From contig SVUD01000013.1 in NCBI GenBank assembly GCA_015063445.1, forward strand, positions 1-45,115: 45,115 nt of DNA, given 5' to 3'. Source of the DNA: Oscillospiraceae bacterium (GTDB lineage Bacteria; Bacillota_A; Clostridia; Oscillospirales; CAG-272). A model generated the notes under the pieces. That model did not search any database. It was given only the letters and a program-made list of their open reading frames with translations, and was not told the DNA's origin. The position numbers were made by a program, and so were the translations under genes. This document shows positions 32,209 to 41,704 of the stretch, one piece after another (within the stretch, counting starts at the first letter, position 1; the number at the start of each line of letters is the position of its first letter).

Positions 32209-33384
32209 TTATTTTGTGATTTTAGCATTGCGTGAAAACGATAGTATCATACCGATTTCAAAAAATATCATTATCAGCGATGAACCGCCATAGCTGAAAA
32301 ACGGAAGTGAAATTCCGGTATTCGGGATCGTGTTTGTAACAACGGCTATATTTAGAAGTACCTGAAGCGCAATTTTCGTGCATACTCCGAAAATCACGAG
32401 TCTTTCAAAAACGTTTTCAGCAAGAACGGATATTTTATATCCGCGAACAACTAAAAGCGCAAACAAAAGAATGATAAACAGCGCTCCAAAAAAACCAAGC
32501 TCTTCGCAGAGAATTGCGAAAATCATATCGTTTGCAGGCTCAGAAACATAGCAGTATTTCAAAATCGACTTGCCGAATCCACGTCCGAAAAGACCGCCCG
32601 AGCCTATCGCCATAAGACCTTGAAGAGTTTGCCAGCCGCCGGTTAGCTTATACCCCTCCGGATTTTGCCAAACCGTAATTCTGTCTTTTGTATAATCGGT
32701 AAAAACGGCAATACACGTAACGCCTATTGCTCCTATCAGCGTAAAGAGGGATATGTACCTTGTGTCGATTCCCGAAGCAATTATGACGAGTATACCGATA
32801 AGCCCGAGAATTATTATGCAGGAAAGATGCTTTTGCAGCATTACGAGAAAAATCGGAACGGCAATTATTAGGCAAGGAATGAAAGTACCGTATAAAAATT
32901 TGTTTTTCTCATTTTTTCTCTCAAGCGCCCGTGACTCACAGGTAGAAAAGTAGTATGCCAGCATCATGACTATAGTCATTTTTGCGATTTCGGAGGGCTG
33001 AATCGTTATAGGACCTATGCTTATCCATCTTTGCGCACCGTTGCCGACAAAGCCTATAGCGAGAACCAAAATAAGAAGACATAGAGTTATTGCGTATAGA
33101 TACGGCGTTATTAAAAAATATACGCTCGGTTTTATTCTCGAAGCGAAAAACATCACAAGTATTCCGATAAGAAGCCAGATTATTTGTCTTTTTACGAAGA
33201 AAAATTTGTCGTCATATCTGAATTCGGCATATGCTGAGCCGGCGCTGAAAACCATAAGACTTCCAAAAAGCGCAAGTAAGACTGTGAGAATAAAAAACGA
33301 AAAATCAAAGGAAGAGATTTTTCCTTTAAGCATAAAGGATTTGTCAATTTGCTTTCCATGATTAAAATTATTAAAGAATTTCAT
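32209..33384 (-). CDS. ftsW: Cell division lipid II polymerase FtsW
   Basis: The 391-aa polytopic protein shows the SEDS family hallmarks: KRQIIWLLIGILVMF, the loop QRWISIGPITIQPSEIAKM, and near the end NTGISLPFFSYGGSSLIM. About ten TM helices are visible. It builds septal peptidoglycan with a partner PBP, here probably the PBP three genes upstream. The start lies 3 nt after the mraY stop, and no strong SD is seen, which suggests coupled translation. Confidence 0.93.
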   Translation of the reverse strand: MKFFNNFNHGKQIDKSFMLKGKISSFDFSFFILTVLLALFGSLMVFSAGSAYAEFRYDDKFFFVKRQIIWLLIGILVMFFASRIKPSVYFLITPYLYAITLCLLILVLAIGFVGNGAQRWISIGPITIQPSEIAKMTIVMMLAYYFSTCESRALERKNEKNKFLYGTFIPCLIIAVPIFLVMLQKHLSCIIILGLIGILVIIASGIDTRYISLFTLIGAIGVTCIAVFTDYTKDRITVWQNPEGYKLTGGWQTLQGLMAIGSGGLFGRGFGKSILKYCYVSEPANDMIFAILCEELGFFGALFIILLFALLVVRGYKISVLAENVFERLVIFGVCTKIALQVLLNIAVVTNTIPNTGISLPFFSYGGSSLIMIFFEIGMILSFSRNAKITK

Positions 33385-33387
33385 ACT

Positions 33388-34371
33388 TTACACGAATATA
33401 ATACTCGCGGGGATTGAAAACACGAGAGTGATTATGATAGCCCATATTACTATTTTGTTTTCAGACCAACCGCATTTTTCGAGATGATGATGAAACGGAG
33501 CCATTTTGAATACTCGCTTTTTCGTCATTTTATAAACCGCTACCTGTAAAATTACAGATATGCCTTCGATAAGATATACAACGCCGACGAATATTATTAT
33601 CAAAGGGTTACCGAGAGAACAGCAGCACGCCGCGGCAAGAGAGCCTAAGAAAAGCGAGCCGGTGTCACCCATAAAAATCTTTGCCGGGTGAAGATTGAAA
33701 AACAAAAATCCAACTGCCGCGCCCATGAGCGCAAATGATGTGAAGGCAACCTCTGAATTTGAGTTAACCGAGAGAAATGCCAGAACAATTCCTATGGCAA
33801 AGCTGACACCCGAAGCAATTCCGTCAATTCCGTCGGTAAGGTTTGCGCAGTTGACGGTAGCGAGAAGCATAACGAGAGTTAACGGATAGTAAAACATTCC
33901 AAGATCCACGCTACCCGATCTGAATACTATCTCGGTTGATGAAAACAGGAATATACGCCGCAAAATAATGAATAAGCTTGCCGAAGCCGTTTGCAAAATT
34001 ATTTTTTGAAGAGGCGTAAGACCGGCATTTTCTTTTTTTCTTATTTTTGCATAATCGTCGGCAATGCCGATTGCCGCATTCATAGCCGCATAAAAAAGCG
34101 TTATAAGAAGCGCTGCGGCGAAATACCTTTCACCTGAAAAATAAAGGTATAAAACGACGGCAAGAAGTATGAGCGAGGAGCTTAACAAAAATCCCATACC
34201 TCCCATAGTCGGAGTGCCTTTCTTTTTTAAATGCCATACGGGTCCCTCGTCGTATATCGGCTGCTCTGCTTTACGCTTCAAAATGGGAATAAGCTTTTTT
34301 TCTAAAATAGCGGTTAAGGTCATAACAAACAAGAACGTGAATATATAAAAAATCAAGTTTGAATCCATCAT
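33388..34371 (-). CDS. mraY: Phospho-MurNAc-pentapeptide transferase MraY
   Basis: The 327-aa membrane protein has GIADDYAKIRKKENAGL, the aspartate-rich loop that binds magnesium and UDP-MurNAc-pentapeptide, together with NLTDGIDGIASG and the HHHLEKCGW histidine motif at the C-terminal loop. It forms lipid I on undecaprenyl phosphate. Its ATG overlaps the murF stop by 4 nt, and ftsW follows closely. Neighbouring murD, normally next in line, is missing. Confidence 0.96.
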   Translation of the reverse strand: MMDSNLIFYIFTFLFVMTLTAILEKKLIPILKRKAEQPIYDEGPVWHLKKKGTPTMGGMGFLLSSSLILLAVVLYLYFSGERYFAAALLITLFYAAMNAAIGIADDYAKIRKKENAGLTPLQKIILQTASASLFIILRRIFLFSSTEIVFRSGSVDLGMFYYPLTLVMLLATVNCANLTDGIDGIASGVSFAIGIVLAFLSVNSNSEVAFTSFALMGAAVGFLFFNLHPAKIFMGDTGSLFLGSLAAACCCSLGNPLIIIFVGVVYLIEGISVILQVAVYKMTKKRVFKMAPFHHHLEKCGWSENKIVIWAIIITLVFSIPASIIFV

Positions 34372-35732
34372 TTCAGTGCCTTCTTTAAAATATCTATAAT
34401 TCTTTCAAGCTTTATTTTGCGCGAAGCCTTGAAAAGTATTACCTCATCGAAGGAATACTTAAGAATTTGCGCTGCTGTAATTTCCGGATTTTCCGCATTT
34501 TCGTTAATGAATATTCTTTCTTTATCAAAGCCGCCCGCCAGCGCGCCTTCAAGGATAAATTTCGAAAACTCACCAACCAGATAAAGATTTTTGATATCCG
34601 AACACGCAGCGAGGTAACCTATCTTAAAATGCAGTTCTTCGCTTAAATCACCAAGCTCAAGCATATCGCCTATAACAGCGCTTTTATTTCCGCATATGGT
34701 TTTTAAATGATTTAACGCTCCGATAACGGCGTCCGGAGAGGAGTTGTAAGAATCATTTATTATTTTTAGATGTCTCAGGCATATCTGCTTCGAATATGAA
34801 GTAAAATTTATATTTTGAAGCGCTGAGAGCATCTCGCTTTGCGTCATATTCATCTCGCGGCAAACGGAAAGAGAGAGCGCGAGGCATGCCTCTATATGAA
34901 ACGGAGCGTTTTCGGGAAGATGAATCGGAAGCGTAAAATCACTGTCCTTTGATTTAAAGATAAGTGTATTGTTTTTTTCGGAGTTTGTAAGTGAATAATC
35001 GGCAATTCTATCGGATAGTGATACCGTTTTATAGTTTTTTATTCTTGATCTCAAAAGCTCCTCGTCGGCGGGAAAAATTGCTAACTCTTTTTTCATACCG
35101 CTGAGAATTTCGCACTTGGCATCGGCAATTTTTTCAAGCGAGCCGAAATTTCCTATATGAGCCGAGCCTATTTTTGTTATAACCGATATATCGGGCTCAA
35201 TACATTCGGAAATTCTTTTTAATTCATTTGCGTGATTCATTCCCGCTTCAATAACTAAAATCTCCGTATTTTTCGGCGCGCCGAAAACCGTGAACGGAAC
35301 GCCAAATTCGTTATTGAGATTTCCATATGTTGAATGAGTAACAAATCTAAGACTTAAAAGAGAGCCGAGCAGATTTTTAGTAGTGCTTTTACCAACGCTT
35401 CCGGTAATGGCAATTGTCTTTTTGAGAGGCAGTAAATTTTTATATGCCCTTGCGAGAACGAGCAGGGAAGTATTTGGATCGTCGCTTTTGATATCCGCAG
35501 AAGAATTAAGAGAACCTACACTTAATAAGACTTTATCTTTTATTTCATCAATGAAGCGAGATCCGTCGTGATTTTCGCCTTTAAGACCGATATACAACTC
35601 GCCGCCAACAGCTTCACGTGAATCGGTACAAATCGCGCTGATAAATTTGTTTTCATCACCTGTGTTTTTTTCGATACCAAGAGTGTTTTTTATAAATGCC
35701 ACCGAGAGTGGTATTTCTGTTTTTATACGCAT
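34368..35732 (-). CDS. murF: UDP-MurNAc-tripeptide D-alanyl-D-alanine ligase MurF
   Basis: The 454-aa protein has a Mur ligase ATP loop reading ITGSVGKSTTKNLL (the usual T-G-K-T/S), EAGMNHANELKRISE and ITKIGSAHIGNFG, and the central DSYNSSPDAV motif with the family's conserved Asn. It adds D-Ala-D-Ala to the UDP-linked tripeptide in the cytoplasm. It starts 4 nt after the murE stop, with AAGGAA upstream. Confidence 0.95.
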   Translation of the reverse strand: MRIKTEIPLSVAFIKNTLGIEKNTGDENKFISAICTDSREAVGGELYIGLKGENHDGSRFIDEIKDKVLLSVGSLNSSADIKSDDPNTSLLVLARAYKNLLPLKKTIAITGSVGKSTTKNLLGSLLSLRFVTHSTYGNLNNEFGVPFTVFGAPKNTEILVIEAGMNHANELKRISECIEPDISVITKIGSAHIGNFGSLEKIADAKCEILSGMKKELAIFPADEELLRSRIKNYKTVSLSDRIADYSLTNSEKNNTLIFKSKDSDFTLPIHLPENAPFHIEACLALSLSVCREMNMTQSEMLSALQNINFTSYSKQICLRHLKIINDSYNSSPDAVIGALNHLKTICGNKSAVIGDMLELGDLSEELHFKIGYLAACSDIKNLYLVGEFSKFILEGALAGGFDKERIFINENAENPEITAAQILKYSFDEVILFKASRKIKLERIIDILKKALK

Positions 35733-35736
35733 AAGC

Positions 35737-37200
35737 TCATTCCTTTTTTCGTAGTTTTAACGAATTTTTGATTATTGTTTTTTCATCAAAATGGTGAGTT
35801 CCGCTTTTATCCTTGATGTATTTTTCATGTCCCTTTCCGGCTACTATAACTATGTCGTTTTTACCTGCTTTGATTATTGCGTATTCTATTGCCTCTTTTC
35901 TGTTTATTATAACACCGTGCCTTTTCTCTTTAAATCCCGAGAGTATATCCGAGATGATTTTGTTTTCATCCTCTCCTCTCGGATTGTCGTTTGTAACTAT
36001 TATTCTGTCGGCGTTCTTTTCGGCAGCTTCTGCCATCAAAGGACGCTTCGAAGGATCTCTTTCACCGCCGCAGCCAAAAACAAGTGTAATTTTCTGCTCA
36101 GCTTTTTTTAAGAGTTTTGCTGTTTTTAATAGCATTTCAAGTGCATAAGGCGTGTGTGCATAGTCTATTATGACAGTTACATCATCCTTTATGATTTCAA
36201 ACCTGCCGTCAATCGAGCTCGTCTTTTCCAGAGCTGATTTTATTGTTTTGGGCGGTACGTTCATTTTATATGCGGCTTCGAAGGCAAATATTGAATTATA
36301 TACGTTATATATTCCTGGAAGAGATAAGTTTATTCTGGTTATAACGTTTTTCGCCCGATAAATATACCCTATGCCCAAAAGTCCTCGGTTTTTTATATCC
36401 GTAGCGCTTGAGTCACTTCGCCATATGACGCCCATACCCGTTGATTTCTCTTTGTATTTTTCGTAAAGCTTCTTACCGTAAGGATCGTCGTAATTTATAA
36501 TTCCGATCTCGGCTGCGGCAATTAATTTCTCTTTTGCGAGAAAATAATTTTCCATGCTTCCGTGAAACTCGAGATGCTCGTGCGAAATGCCGGTGAAAAT
36601 CCCTATTTTAAATGGTATCGGCGAGAGCTTATCAAGCTCAAGAGCATGACTGGAGGCTTCTATTATTACGGTAGTACATCCGGCGGTTTGCATATCCTTA
36701 AGCAAGGGGTAAAGCACATCGGGATCCGGAGTAGTCATAGAATAGTTATTATCGGTATAGCTTTTACCGTCAAATATAATTTTTCCCGTACCGACAAAAG
36801 CGCATTTTATATCGGCTTCGCTTAATATATTGTATATCAAGGTTGCGGTTGTGGTTTTGCCGTTTGTTCCCGTAACGCCTATAAATCTCAACCGTCTGTA
36901 ATCGATATCAGATATTTGAGACATTGCAAAGGCAAAGCATTTTCTTGCGTTTTTAACCTCAATTATATTAGAGAAGCTCTGATTGAATTTTGAAGAATCC
37001 TCGGTTACTATGGCAAACGATGAGCTTTTTGCGTACTCATCTGCCAAAAGATAGGTATCATAGCTTACTCCCGGAAGCAAAAATAAAAGAGTTTTATCAT
37101 CGGTATTGCGGTGATTTGCGGAGCATCTTTCTACTTCCGAGTCTAAAAGCTCACTCTCTGATTTCAGTTGATCCTTTGGAATTAAATAACGGATTTTCAT
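35737..37200 (-). CDS. murE: UDP-MurNAc-dipeptide ligase MurE, meso-DAP type
   Basis: The 487-aa protein has GVTGTNGKTTTATLIYNI (ATP), EASSHALELDKL and the substrate signature DNPRGEDENKI. The D-N-P-R sequence is characteristic of enzymes that add meso-diaminopimelate; lysine-type enzymes usually have D-D/N-P-N. It adds the third residue of the stem peptide. The start is the ATG at 37200, 1 nt after the PBP stop and behind GAGG, rather than an earlier in-frame codon inside the PBP gene. Confidence 0.95.
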   Translation of the reverse strand: MKIRYLIPKDQLKSESELLDSEVERCSANHRNTDDKTLLFLLPGVSYDTYLLADEYAKSSSFAIVTEDSSKFNQSFSNIIEVKNARKCFAFAMSQISDIDYRRLRFIGVTGTNGKTTTATLIYNILSEADIKCAFVGTGKIIFDGKSYTDNNYSMTTPDPDVLYPLLKDMQTAGCTTVIIEASSHALELDKLSPIPFKIGIFTGISHEHLEFHGSMENYFLAKEKLIAAAEIGIINYDDPYGKKLYEKYKEKSTGMGVIWRSDSSATDIKNRGLLGIGYIYRAKNVITRINLSLPGIYNVYNSIFAFEAAYKMNVPPKTIKSALEKTSSIDGRFEIIKDDVTVIIDYAHTPYALEMLLKTAKLLKKAEQKITLVFGCGGERDPSKRPLMAEAAEKNADRIIVTNDNPRGEDENKIISDILSGFKEKRHGVIINRKEAIEYAIIKAGKNDIVIVAGKGHEKYIKDKSGTHHFDEKTIIKNSLKLRKKE

Positions 37201-37201
37201 A

Positions 37202-39454
37202 TCAGTCCTCAAAATCAAGATGTAGGATTTCAACTTCTACTATACTGTTTCTTTCTAAAACCGCTCCTGCGCTTACCGATTGATAAATGACTGTTGCGCC
37301 ACCGGTAAGTGAAGGATTTTTAATTTTTATATTCAGCCCCGCGTTTATTATCAGCTCGTTGGCTTTTTCTATACTTAACCCCGTAACGTCGGGGACAACG
37401 GAATAAAGAAGCTTTTTATCCTCTGTATAAAGTATTACCTTTGAATTGGGTTTAAGAAACATTTCGTTAGGCTGGGGTGTCTGAGCGAGAACCGTATTTC
37501 CTTTTCCGATAACCTCGTATGTAATTCCGAGCTCTTTAAGATTTTTTATTGCCTCTGAAAGCTCCGAACCGACATAATCGGAAACGGTTATATGAGAATC
37601 AGCTCCCTCCTTTGAGTATTCGAGATAGGGAAGAGCATCGTTAAGAAAAGCCGAAACGTAAGGAGCGGCTACAACGCTTCCGTATTTTACGGTTGACGTA
37701 GGCTCGTCAACAACTATAATAACGGCGATACCTCCGTCATCCGAGATTGAGTAAGCAACCGTAGAACCAATTCTGAGGTATGAGTTTCCGTTCTCATCGA
37801 GAACGTCGAATTTTTGTGACGTTCCTGTTTTCGCAGCTATTTTATATCCTTCAACTGCCGCGTTTTTAGCGCCTCCGTCACCGCTGACGCCTTCTTCGAG
37901 AATTTCGGATACGGTTTTTGCAACCGATTCCGAGATAACCTGACGTCCGGGGGCGGCGTTATGCTGACTTATTATATTTCCATCGGAATCTATCACCTTT
38001 TCCACAACGTAAGGCGTAACGAGCGTTCCTCCGTTCGCAACTGCCGCGATAGATGTCAGCTGTCTGATTATTGAAACCTTAAAACGCTGTCCGAAGGATG
38101 CCGTTGCAAGCTCGGTCGTGCCGATATTTTCGAGTTTATGAAAAATAGTACCCGCCTCGCTTGGTAGGTCAATACCCGTTTTTTCAAAATAACCGAACGC
38201 GTTTACGTATTCATAAAATTTTTCAGCTCCGAGCCTTTCGGCAATAGTCATCATTGTTGGGTTGCATGACATCTGAAGTCCGTATCCGAGATTGAATCCC
38301 GAGCCGTGACCGCCTTTTTTGTGACATCGTATATTCCAGCCACCAACGCTTAAATATCCGTGGCAAGAAAAGGTGTCGCTTACCTTTGCCGCCCCTGCGT
38401 CGAGAGCCGAGGAAACCGTAACTATTTTAAATGTTGAGCCGGGCTCGTAGGTTTCGCTGACTGCTTTATTTGCCCACATGGTTTCGAGTAAACTTTTTTT
38501 GAACGCATTGTATTCATCGCTTCCCGGTGTAAATCCTGAGGAATCAAGCTTAATTTGCGATATCGCATCAAGCTCGTAGGGAGAATTGGGATCAAACGGA
38601 GAGGAGGTTCCCATAGCGAGAATGGCTCCTGTTTTTGTATCCATAACTATGCCCGTAACTCTGTTTTCAACCGAATGATTAATTCTCACTGCTTCAAGCT
38701 GTTCCTCAAGCCGCGATTGGAGATATGAGTCGATAGTTGTGACTATACCGTATCCGTCTCTTGCGGGAACGAAGCTTGCGTAATCGTTAGGCAGGGAATT
38801 TCCGTTTGCATCCTTTGCGTAAAGATAATACCCATCCGTTCCTTTAAGAATATCGTCATATGAGTATTCGAGTCCGTAAAGTCCTTGAAGGTCTGTTCCC
38901 GTAAAGCCGAGAACGTGCGCCGCGAGCGTGCCCTCGGGATAATACCTTGAGGTCTGCGCCTCGGTAAAGATCATATCCTCAAGACCTTCCTTGTTAATAA
39001 ATCCGACTATTTTATTGTATTCGTCTTCGTTTGCGCTCTTTTTTATAGTTATATCGAGAACGTTTGAATTGCTGATTTTTGTAAATACGGAAGCATATTC
39101 CAAATCCAGAGCTTCAGAAAGTCCGCGGCTGATTATTTCTGTGTATTCCTTTTTATCATTTTTGCTTCTCTTCTTGATTTCTCGTGATGAAACAAATATA
39201 CGCCATACCGTTTTATCGGTTGCGAGAAGATTCATATTTGAGTCGTATATATTTCCTCTTTTCGCCTTAAGCCTTGAGTTTGTCGTTATTTGATCAAAAA
39301 CCTTATTTTTGTAGTGCGCGTAATTTATAAATTGTAAAGAGAAAAGATTGTATATAAGCAAAGAAAGAAAAATAGCAAACGCTATTGAAGTTTTAAAAAT
39401 TCTTTTTTTAGTTAAAGTTACAGTATCCGTTTTCTGATATTTGGAAATAGACAT
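37202..39454 (-). CDS. Class B penicillin-binding protein with two PASTA domains (SpoVD/FtsI-like)
   Basis: The 750-aa protein has one N-terminal TM (~20-40), a pedestal domain with RGNIYDSNMNLLA, and the transpeptidase domain with S340-T-F-K343, S396-C-N398 and KTG (542-544). About 140 C-terminal residues form two PASTA repeats (ISDYVGSEL..., VPDVTGLSIEKANELI). Class B PBPs crosslink septal or spore peptidoglycan. With FtsW in the same cluster, this is the likely partner. SpoVD and FtsI cannot be separated by sequence alone. A terminator-like hairpin lies directly before its start. Confidence 0.93.
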   Translation of the reverse strand: MSISKYQKTDTVTLTKKRIFKTSIAFAIFLSLLIYNLFSLQFINYAHYKNKVFDQITTNSRLKAKRGNIYDSNMNLLATDKTVWRIFVSSREIKKRSKNDKKEYTEIISRGLSEALDLEYASVFTKISNSNVLDITIKKSANEDEYNKIVGFINKEGLEDMIFTEAQTSRYYPEGTLAAHVLGFTGTDLQGLYGLEYSYDDILKGTDGYYLYAKDANGNSLPNDYASFVPARDGYGIVTTIDSYLQSRLEEQLEAVRINHSVENRVTGIVMDTKTGAILAMGTSSPFDPNSPYELDAISQIKLDSSGFTPGSDEYNAFKKSLLETMWANKAVSETYEPGSTFKIVTVSSALDAGAAKVSDTFSCHGYLSVGGWNIRCHKKGGHGSGFNLGYGLQMSCNPTMMTIAERLGAEKFYEYVNAFGYFEKTGIDLPSEAGTIFHKLENIGTTELATASFGQRFKVSIIRQLTSIAAVANGGTLVTPYVVEKVIDSDGNIISQHNAAPGRQVISESVAKTVSEILEEGVSGDGGAKNAAVEGYKIAAKTGTSQKFDVLDENGNSYLRIGSTVAYSISDDGGIAVIIVVDEPTSTVKYGSVVAAPYVSAFLNDALPYLEYSKEGADSHITVSDYVGSELSEAIKNLKELGITYEVIGKGNTVLAQTPQPNEMFLKPNSKVILYTEDKKLLYSVVPDVTGLSIEKANELIINAGLNIKIKNPSLTGGATVIYQSVSAGAVLERNSIVEVEILHLDFED

Positions 39455-39510
39455 AAAAAACCCCGTAAAAAATGTATCGACAAAAGCCGTTTATACATTT
39501 TATTACGGGG
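39455..39510 (-). promoter_or_regulatory. Terminator/attenuator hairpin abutting the PBP start
   Basis: The stem CCCCGTAA/TTACGGGG (39461-39468, 39503-39510) continues as AATGTAT/ATACATT. On the coding strand it ends in GGGGTTTTTT followed at once by the PBP ATG. The only SD-like GGGG is part of the stem. Confidence 0.6.
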
Positions 39511-39535
39511 AGTTGTTCTTTATGAAATTTTATTT

Positions 39536-39994
39536 TTAAATCGCGCCAAAGAAATCAACTGAAACTGTTTCCTCGGAGATATTCTGCTCAATTTCGCAGT
39601 CTGTTTCTGTTATTGAAACAATGTTGTCCTTTCCTGCCTTAGCAGAAGAAAGTCCAAAAACGGTGCAGCAAACAACAAGAGCGCATACTATAGTTGCGGA
39701 GCAGAGCGCGGCAAAGGACGTACGAAGAGGGAATTTGCGCATAGTTTTATCCTTAAGAGGTGCTTTTTTTACCTTGAGTTTTTCGCTTACGTAACTAAAA
39801 ACAGTAGTGAGAGATGTGCTTTTTGTATCAGCAACCGCGAGTCTTGTCTCTGTAGCCGCTATCATAGCGTTTCGCTTTGATCTTGCTTTCATAAGCATAT
39901 AGTCGCCGAGAGTGTAATCTGTATTATCATTTTCAACAGTAAAGTTCTTTACCATGTTACTATAAAGCTTGTCGTAAGTCATATGCTGATTCAT
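39536..39994 (-). CDS. 152-aa single-TM protein at the ftsL position
   Basis: About 90 basic cytoplasmic residues precede one TM (~93-115) and a short outside tail of ~35 acidic residues. FtsL would show a short cytoplasmic part and a longer outside coiled coil, so this is not a typical FtsL. The position between rsmH and the PBP is where ftsL lies in most Firmicutes. It has a perfect AAAGGAG site. It may be a lineage-specific divisome protein. No domain was recognised. Confidence 0.7.
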   Translation of the reverse strand: MNQHMTYDKLYSNMVKNFTVENDNTDYTLGDYMLMKARSKRNAMIAATETRLAVADTKSTSLTTVFSYVSEKLKVKKAPLKDKTMRKFPLRTSFAALCSATIVCALVVCCTVFGLSSAKAGKDNIVSITETDCEIEQNISEETVSVDFFGAI

Positions 39995-40021
39995 TAGCGT
40001 TATCTCCTTTTAATCCTGTAA

Positions 40022-40966
40022 TTATATCTTCTCCGCTATACGAAGCTTTGCGCTTCTTGAGCGTGGGTTGTTCTCTAATTCTTCCTCGGTGGGAAGTGTT
40101 GGTTTCTTTGTGATTTCTTTAATTTCGGGCTTCTTTCCGCATACGCAAACGGGAAAATCTCTCGGACAGGTGCAGCCCTGGGAAAGCTCTTTAAAGGAAA
40201 GCTTTACGAGCCTGTCCTCAAGCGAGTGGAATGAAATTACGGCTATTCGTCCGCCAACCGACATGTTCTTTGCGGCGCTCATAATCATAGGACGAATAGT
40301 GTCGAGCTCTGCGTTGACCTCAATTCTGATAGCCTGGAAGGTTCTTTTAGCGGGATGAGGTCCGTCCTGTCTTGCCGCCTTGGGAATTGCGCTCTTAATT
40401 ATGTCCGAGAGCTCAAAGGTGGTCTCAATCGGCTTTTCGGCTCTTCTTGCGCAAATTGCCGCTGCGATTCTTGGAGCAAAGCGCTCCTCACCGTAATCGT
40501 AAATTATCTTTTTAAGATCGAATTCCGAATATTCGTTAACAACGTTATATGCTGAAAGGGGAGCGTCTATCTGCATTCTCATGTCGAGTCTTGCGTTATG
40601 CATATAGCTGAAGCCTCGTTCGGGGCAGTCGAACTGGAACGAGCTGCATCCGAGATCTGCGAGGACACCGCCTAAATTATCTATCTTTAAATCCTTGATT
40701 ACGTTGTCAAGCTCGGAAAAATTGCTGTTGATAAAGGTTATTTTATCAAGGTAGTCCTTGAGTCTTTCTTTTGCGGCAGCAATTGCGTTTTCGTCTCTGT
40801 CAAAGCAGATGAGTCTTGAATCGGGGCCAAGCCTTTTCGCAATTTCAAGAGAATGTCCGCCGCCGCCCGTCGTACAGTCTACGTACGTGAAGCCGTTTCT
40901 TATATTAAGCGCTTCTATACATTCTGAAAGAAGCACAGATACGTGAGAAAAGGGAATTGATGCCAT
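40022..40966 (-). CDS. rsmH: 16S rRNA (cytosine(1402)-N(4))-methyltransferase
   Basis: The 314-aa protein shows HVSVLLSECIEALNIRNGFT, YVDCTTGGGGHSLEIAKRLG (SAM site), GVLADLGCSSFQFDCPERGFS, and FQAIRIEVNAELD. A cysteine-rich tail (CTCPRDFPVCVCGKKP) is normal for the family. It methylates C1402 of 16S rRNA. It starts behind AAAGGAAG, 24 nt after the mraZ stop. Confidence 0.96.
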   Translation of the reverse strand: MASIPFSHVSVLLSECIEALNIRNGFTYVDCTTGGGGHSLEIAKRLGPDSRLICFDRDENAIAAAKERLKDYLDKITFINSNFSELDNVIKDLKIDNLGGVLADLGCSSFQFDCPERGFSYMHNARLDMRMQIDAPLSAYNVVNEYSEFDLKKIIYDYGEERFAPRIAAAICARRAEKPIETTFELSDIIKSAIPKAARQDGPHPAKRTFQAIRIEVNAELDTIRPMIMSAAKNMSVGGRIAVISFHSLEDRLVKLSFKELSQGCTCPRDFPVCVCGKKPEIKEITKKPTLPTEEELENNPRSRSAKLRIAEKI

Positions 40967-40990
40967 ATTGCGCTTCCTTTCGTGTTTCTA

Positions 40991-41413
40991 TTAAAGCTGG
41001 TATTTGCGCATGAGCTCTCTGATAGAGTTGGGATCACGCTGAGTTTCACGCTGACTCCATATCTCTTCCGCCCATATCTTTATTTGCTTGCCCGCTCCCA
41101 CAAAAACAACGTTTTTAACTATTGAAGCGTGTTGCATAAGCTTTTCGTCAAGAATTATTCTGCCGCTGCTGTCGGGAACGCATTTCTGCGCTGCGCCGAG
41201 CAAGTAATCCTGAAGCTCAGCGGCTTCGGATTCGGGAAGGCTTGAGATCTTCTCAACAAACTCCTCCCACTCCTTAGCGGTGTAAATCGAAAGGTACGGG
41301 TCAAATTTTCTCGTGATATAAAATTCAGCGCCTAATTCTTCGCGGTACTTTGCGGGAATGAAAACTCTTTTCTTTGCGTCGAGTGAATATGGAAAAGAAC
41401 CAACGAATGACAC
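40991..41413 (-). CDS. mraZ: Transcriptional regulator MraZ
   Basis: The 140-aa protein is two SpoVT/AbrB-like beta-barrel repeats, each with the D-x-K-x-R pattern: SLDAKKRVFIPAKYREEL and DSSGRIILDEKLM. MraZ represses the dcw cluster by binding repeats upstream of itself. The start is GTG at 41413 behind AAAGGAGGG. Direct repeats of the matching period lie upstream. Confidence 0.95.
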   Translation of the reverse strand: MSFVGSFPYSLDAKKRVFIPAKYREELGAEFYITRKFDPYLSIYTAKEWEEFVEKISSLPESEAAELQDYLLGAAQKCVPDSSGRIILDEKLMQHASIVKNVVFVGAGKQIKIWAEEIWSQRETQRDPNSIRELMRKYQL

Positions 41414-41492
41414 GATATGACCCTCCTTTCAATGAAATGATTACACTTTTGTGTTTTTTACCCCACTTTTATGGGGTGAGATAGGGAAAACT

Positions 41493-41517
41493 CCACATTT
41501 TGCTCCATTTTGCCCCA
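41493..41517 (-). promoter_or_regulatory. MraZ operator repeats
   Basis: On the minus strand TGGGG, TGGAG and TGTGG start every 10 nt with CAAAA between (41517-41493). The TGGGN-N5 spacing is the known MraZ site pattern. They lie just after the -10 box, so binding would block transcription. Confidence 0.65.
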
Positions 41518-41527
41518 CCATATATAT

Positions 41528-41556
41528 ATTATAATACATTAATCGCACGTTGTCAA
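41528..41556 (-). promoter_or_regulatory. Promoter of the dcw cluster
   Basis: Perfect TTGACA (41556-41551), 17 nt, TATAAT (41533-41528) on the minus strand, followed by the MraZ repeats and mraZ. Confidence 0.9.
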
Positions 41557-41704
41557 TAGTTTTTTTACAAAAAAATGAAAAAAATTCGTAAAAAAAACGC
41601 AAGCAGAAATTATTTTTGAAAAAGTGGGAAAAAAAGCGAAAATCTCTTCCATTTTCACCTGAATTGTGGTAAAATAATTGTGTAAGTATATTTGTGGAGG
41701 GGTT

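Noticed and set aside
32193..32228. Longer N terminus of murG
   Set aside because: It would overlap ftsW and lacks an SD; the internal ATG has AGGAG and starts at the family's conserved first strand.
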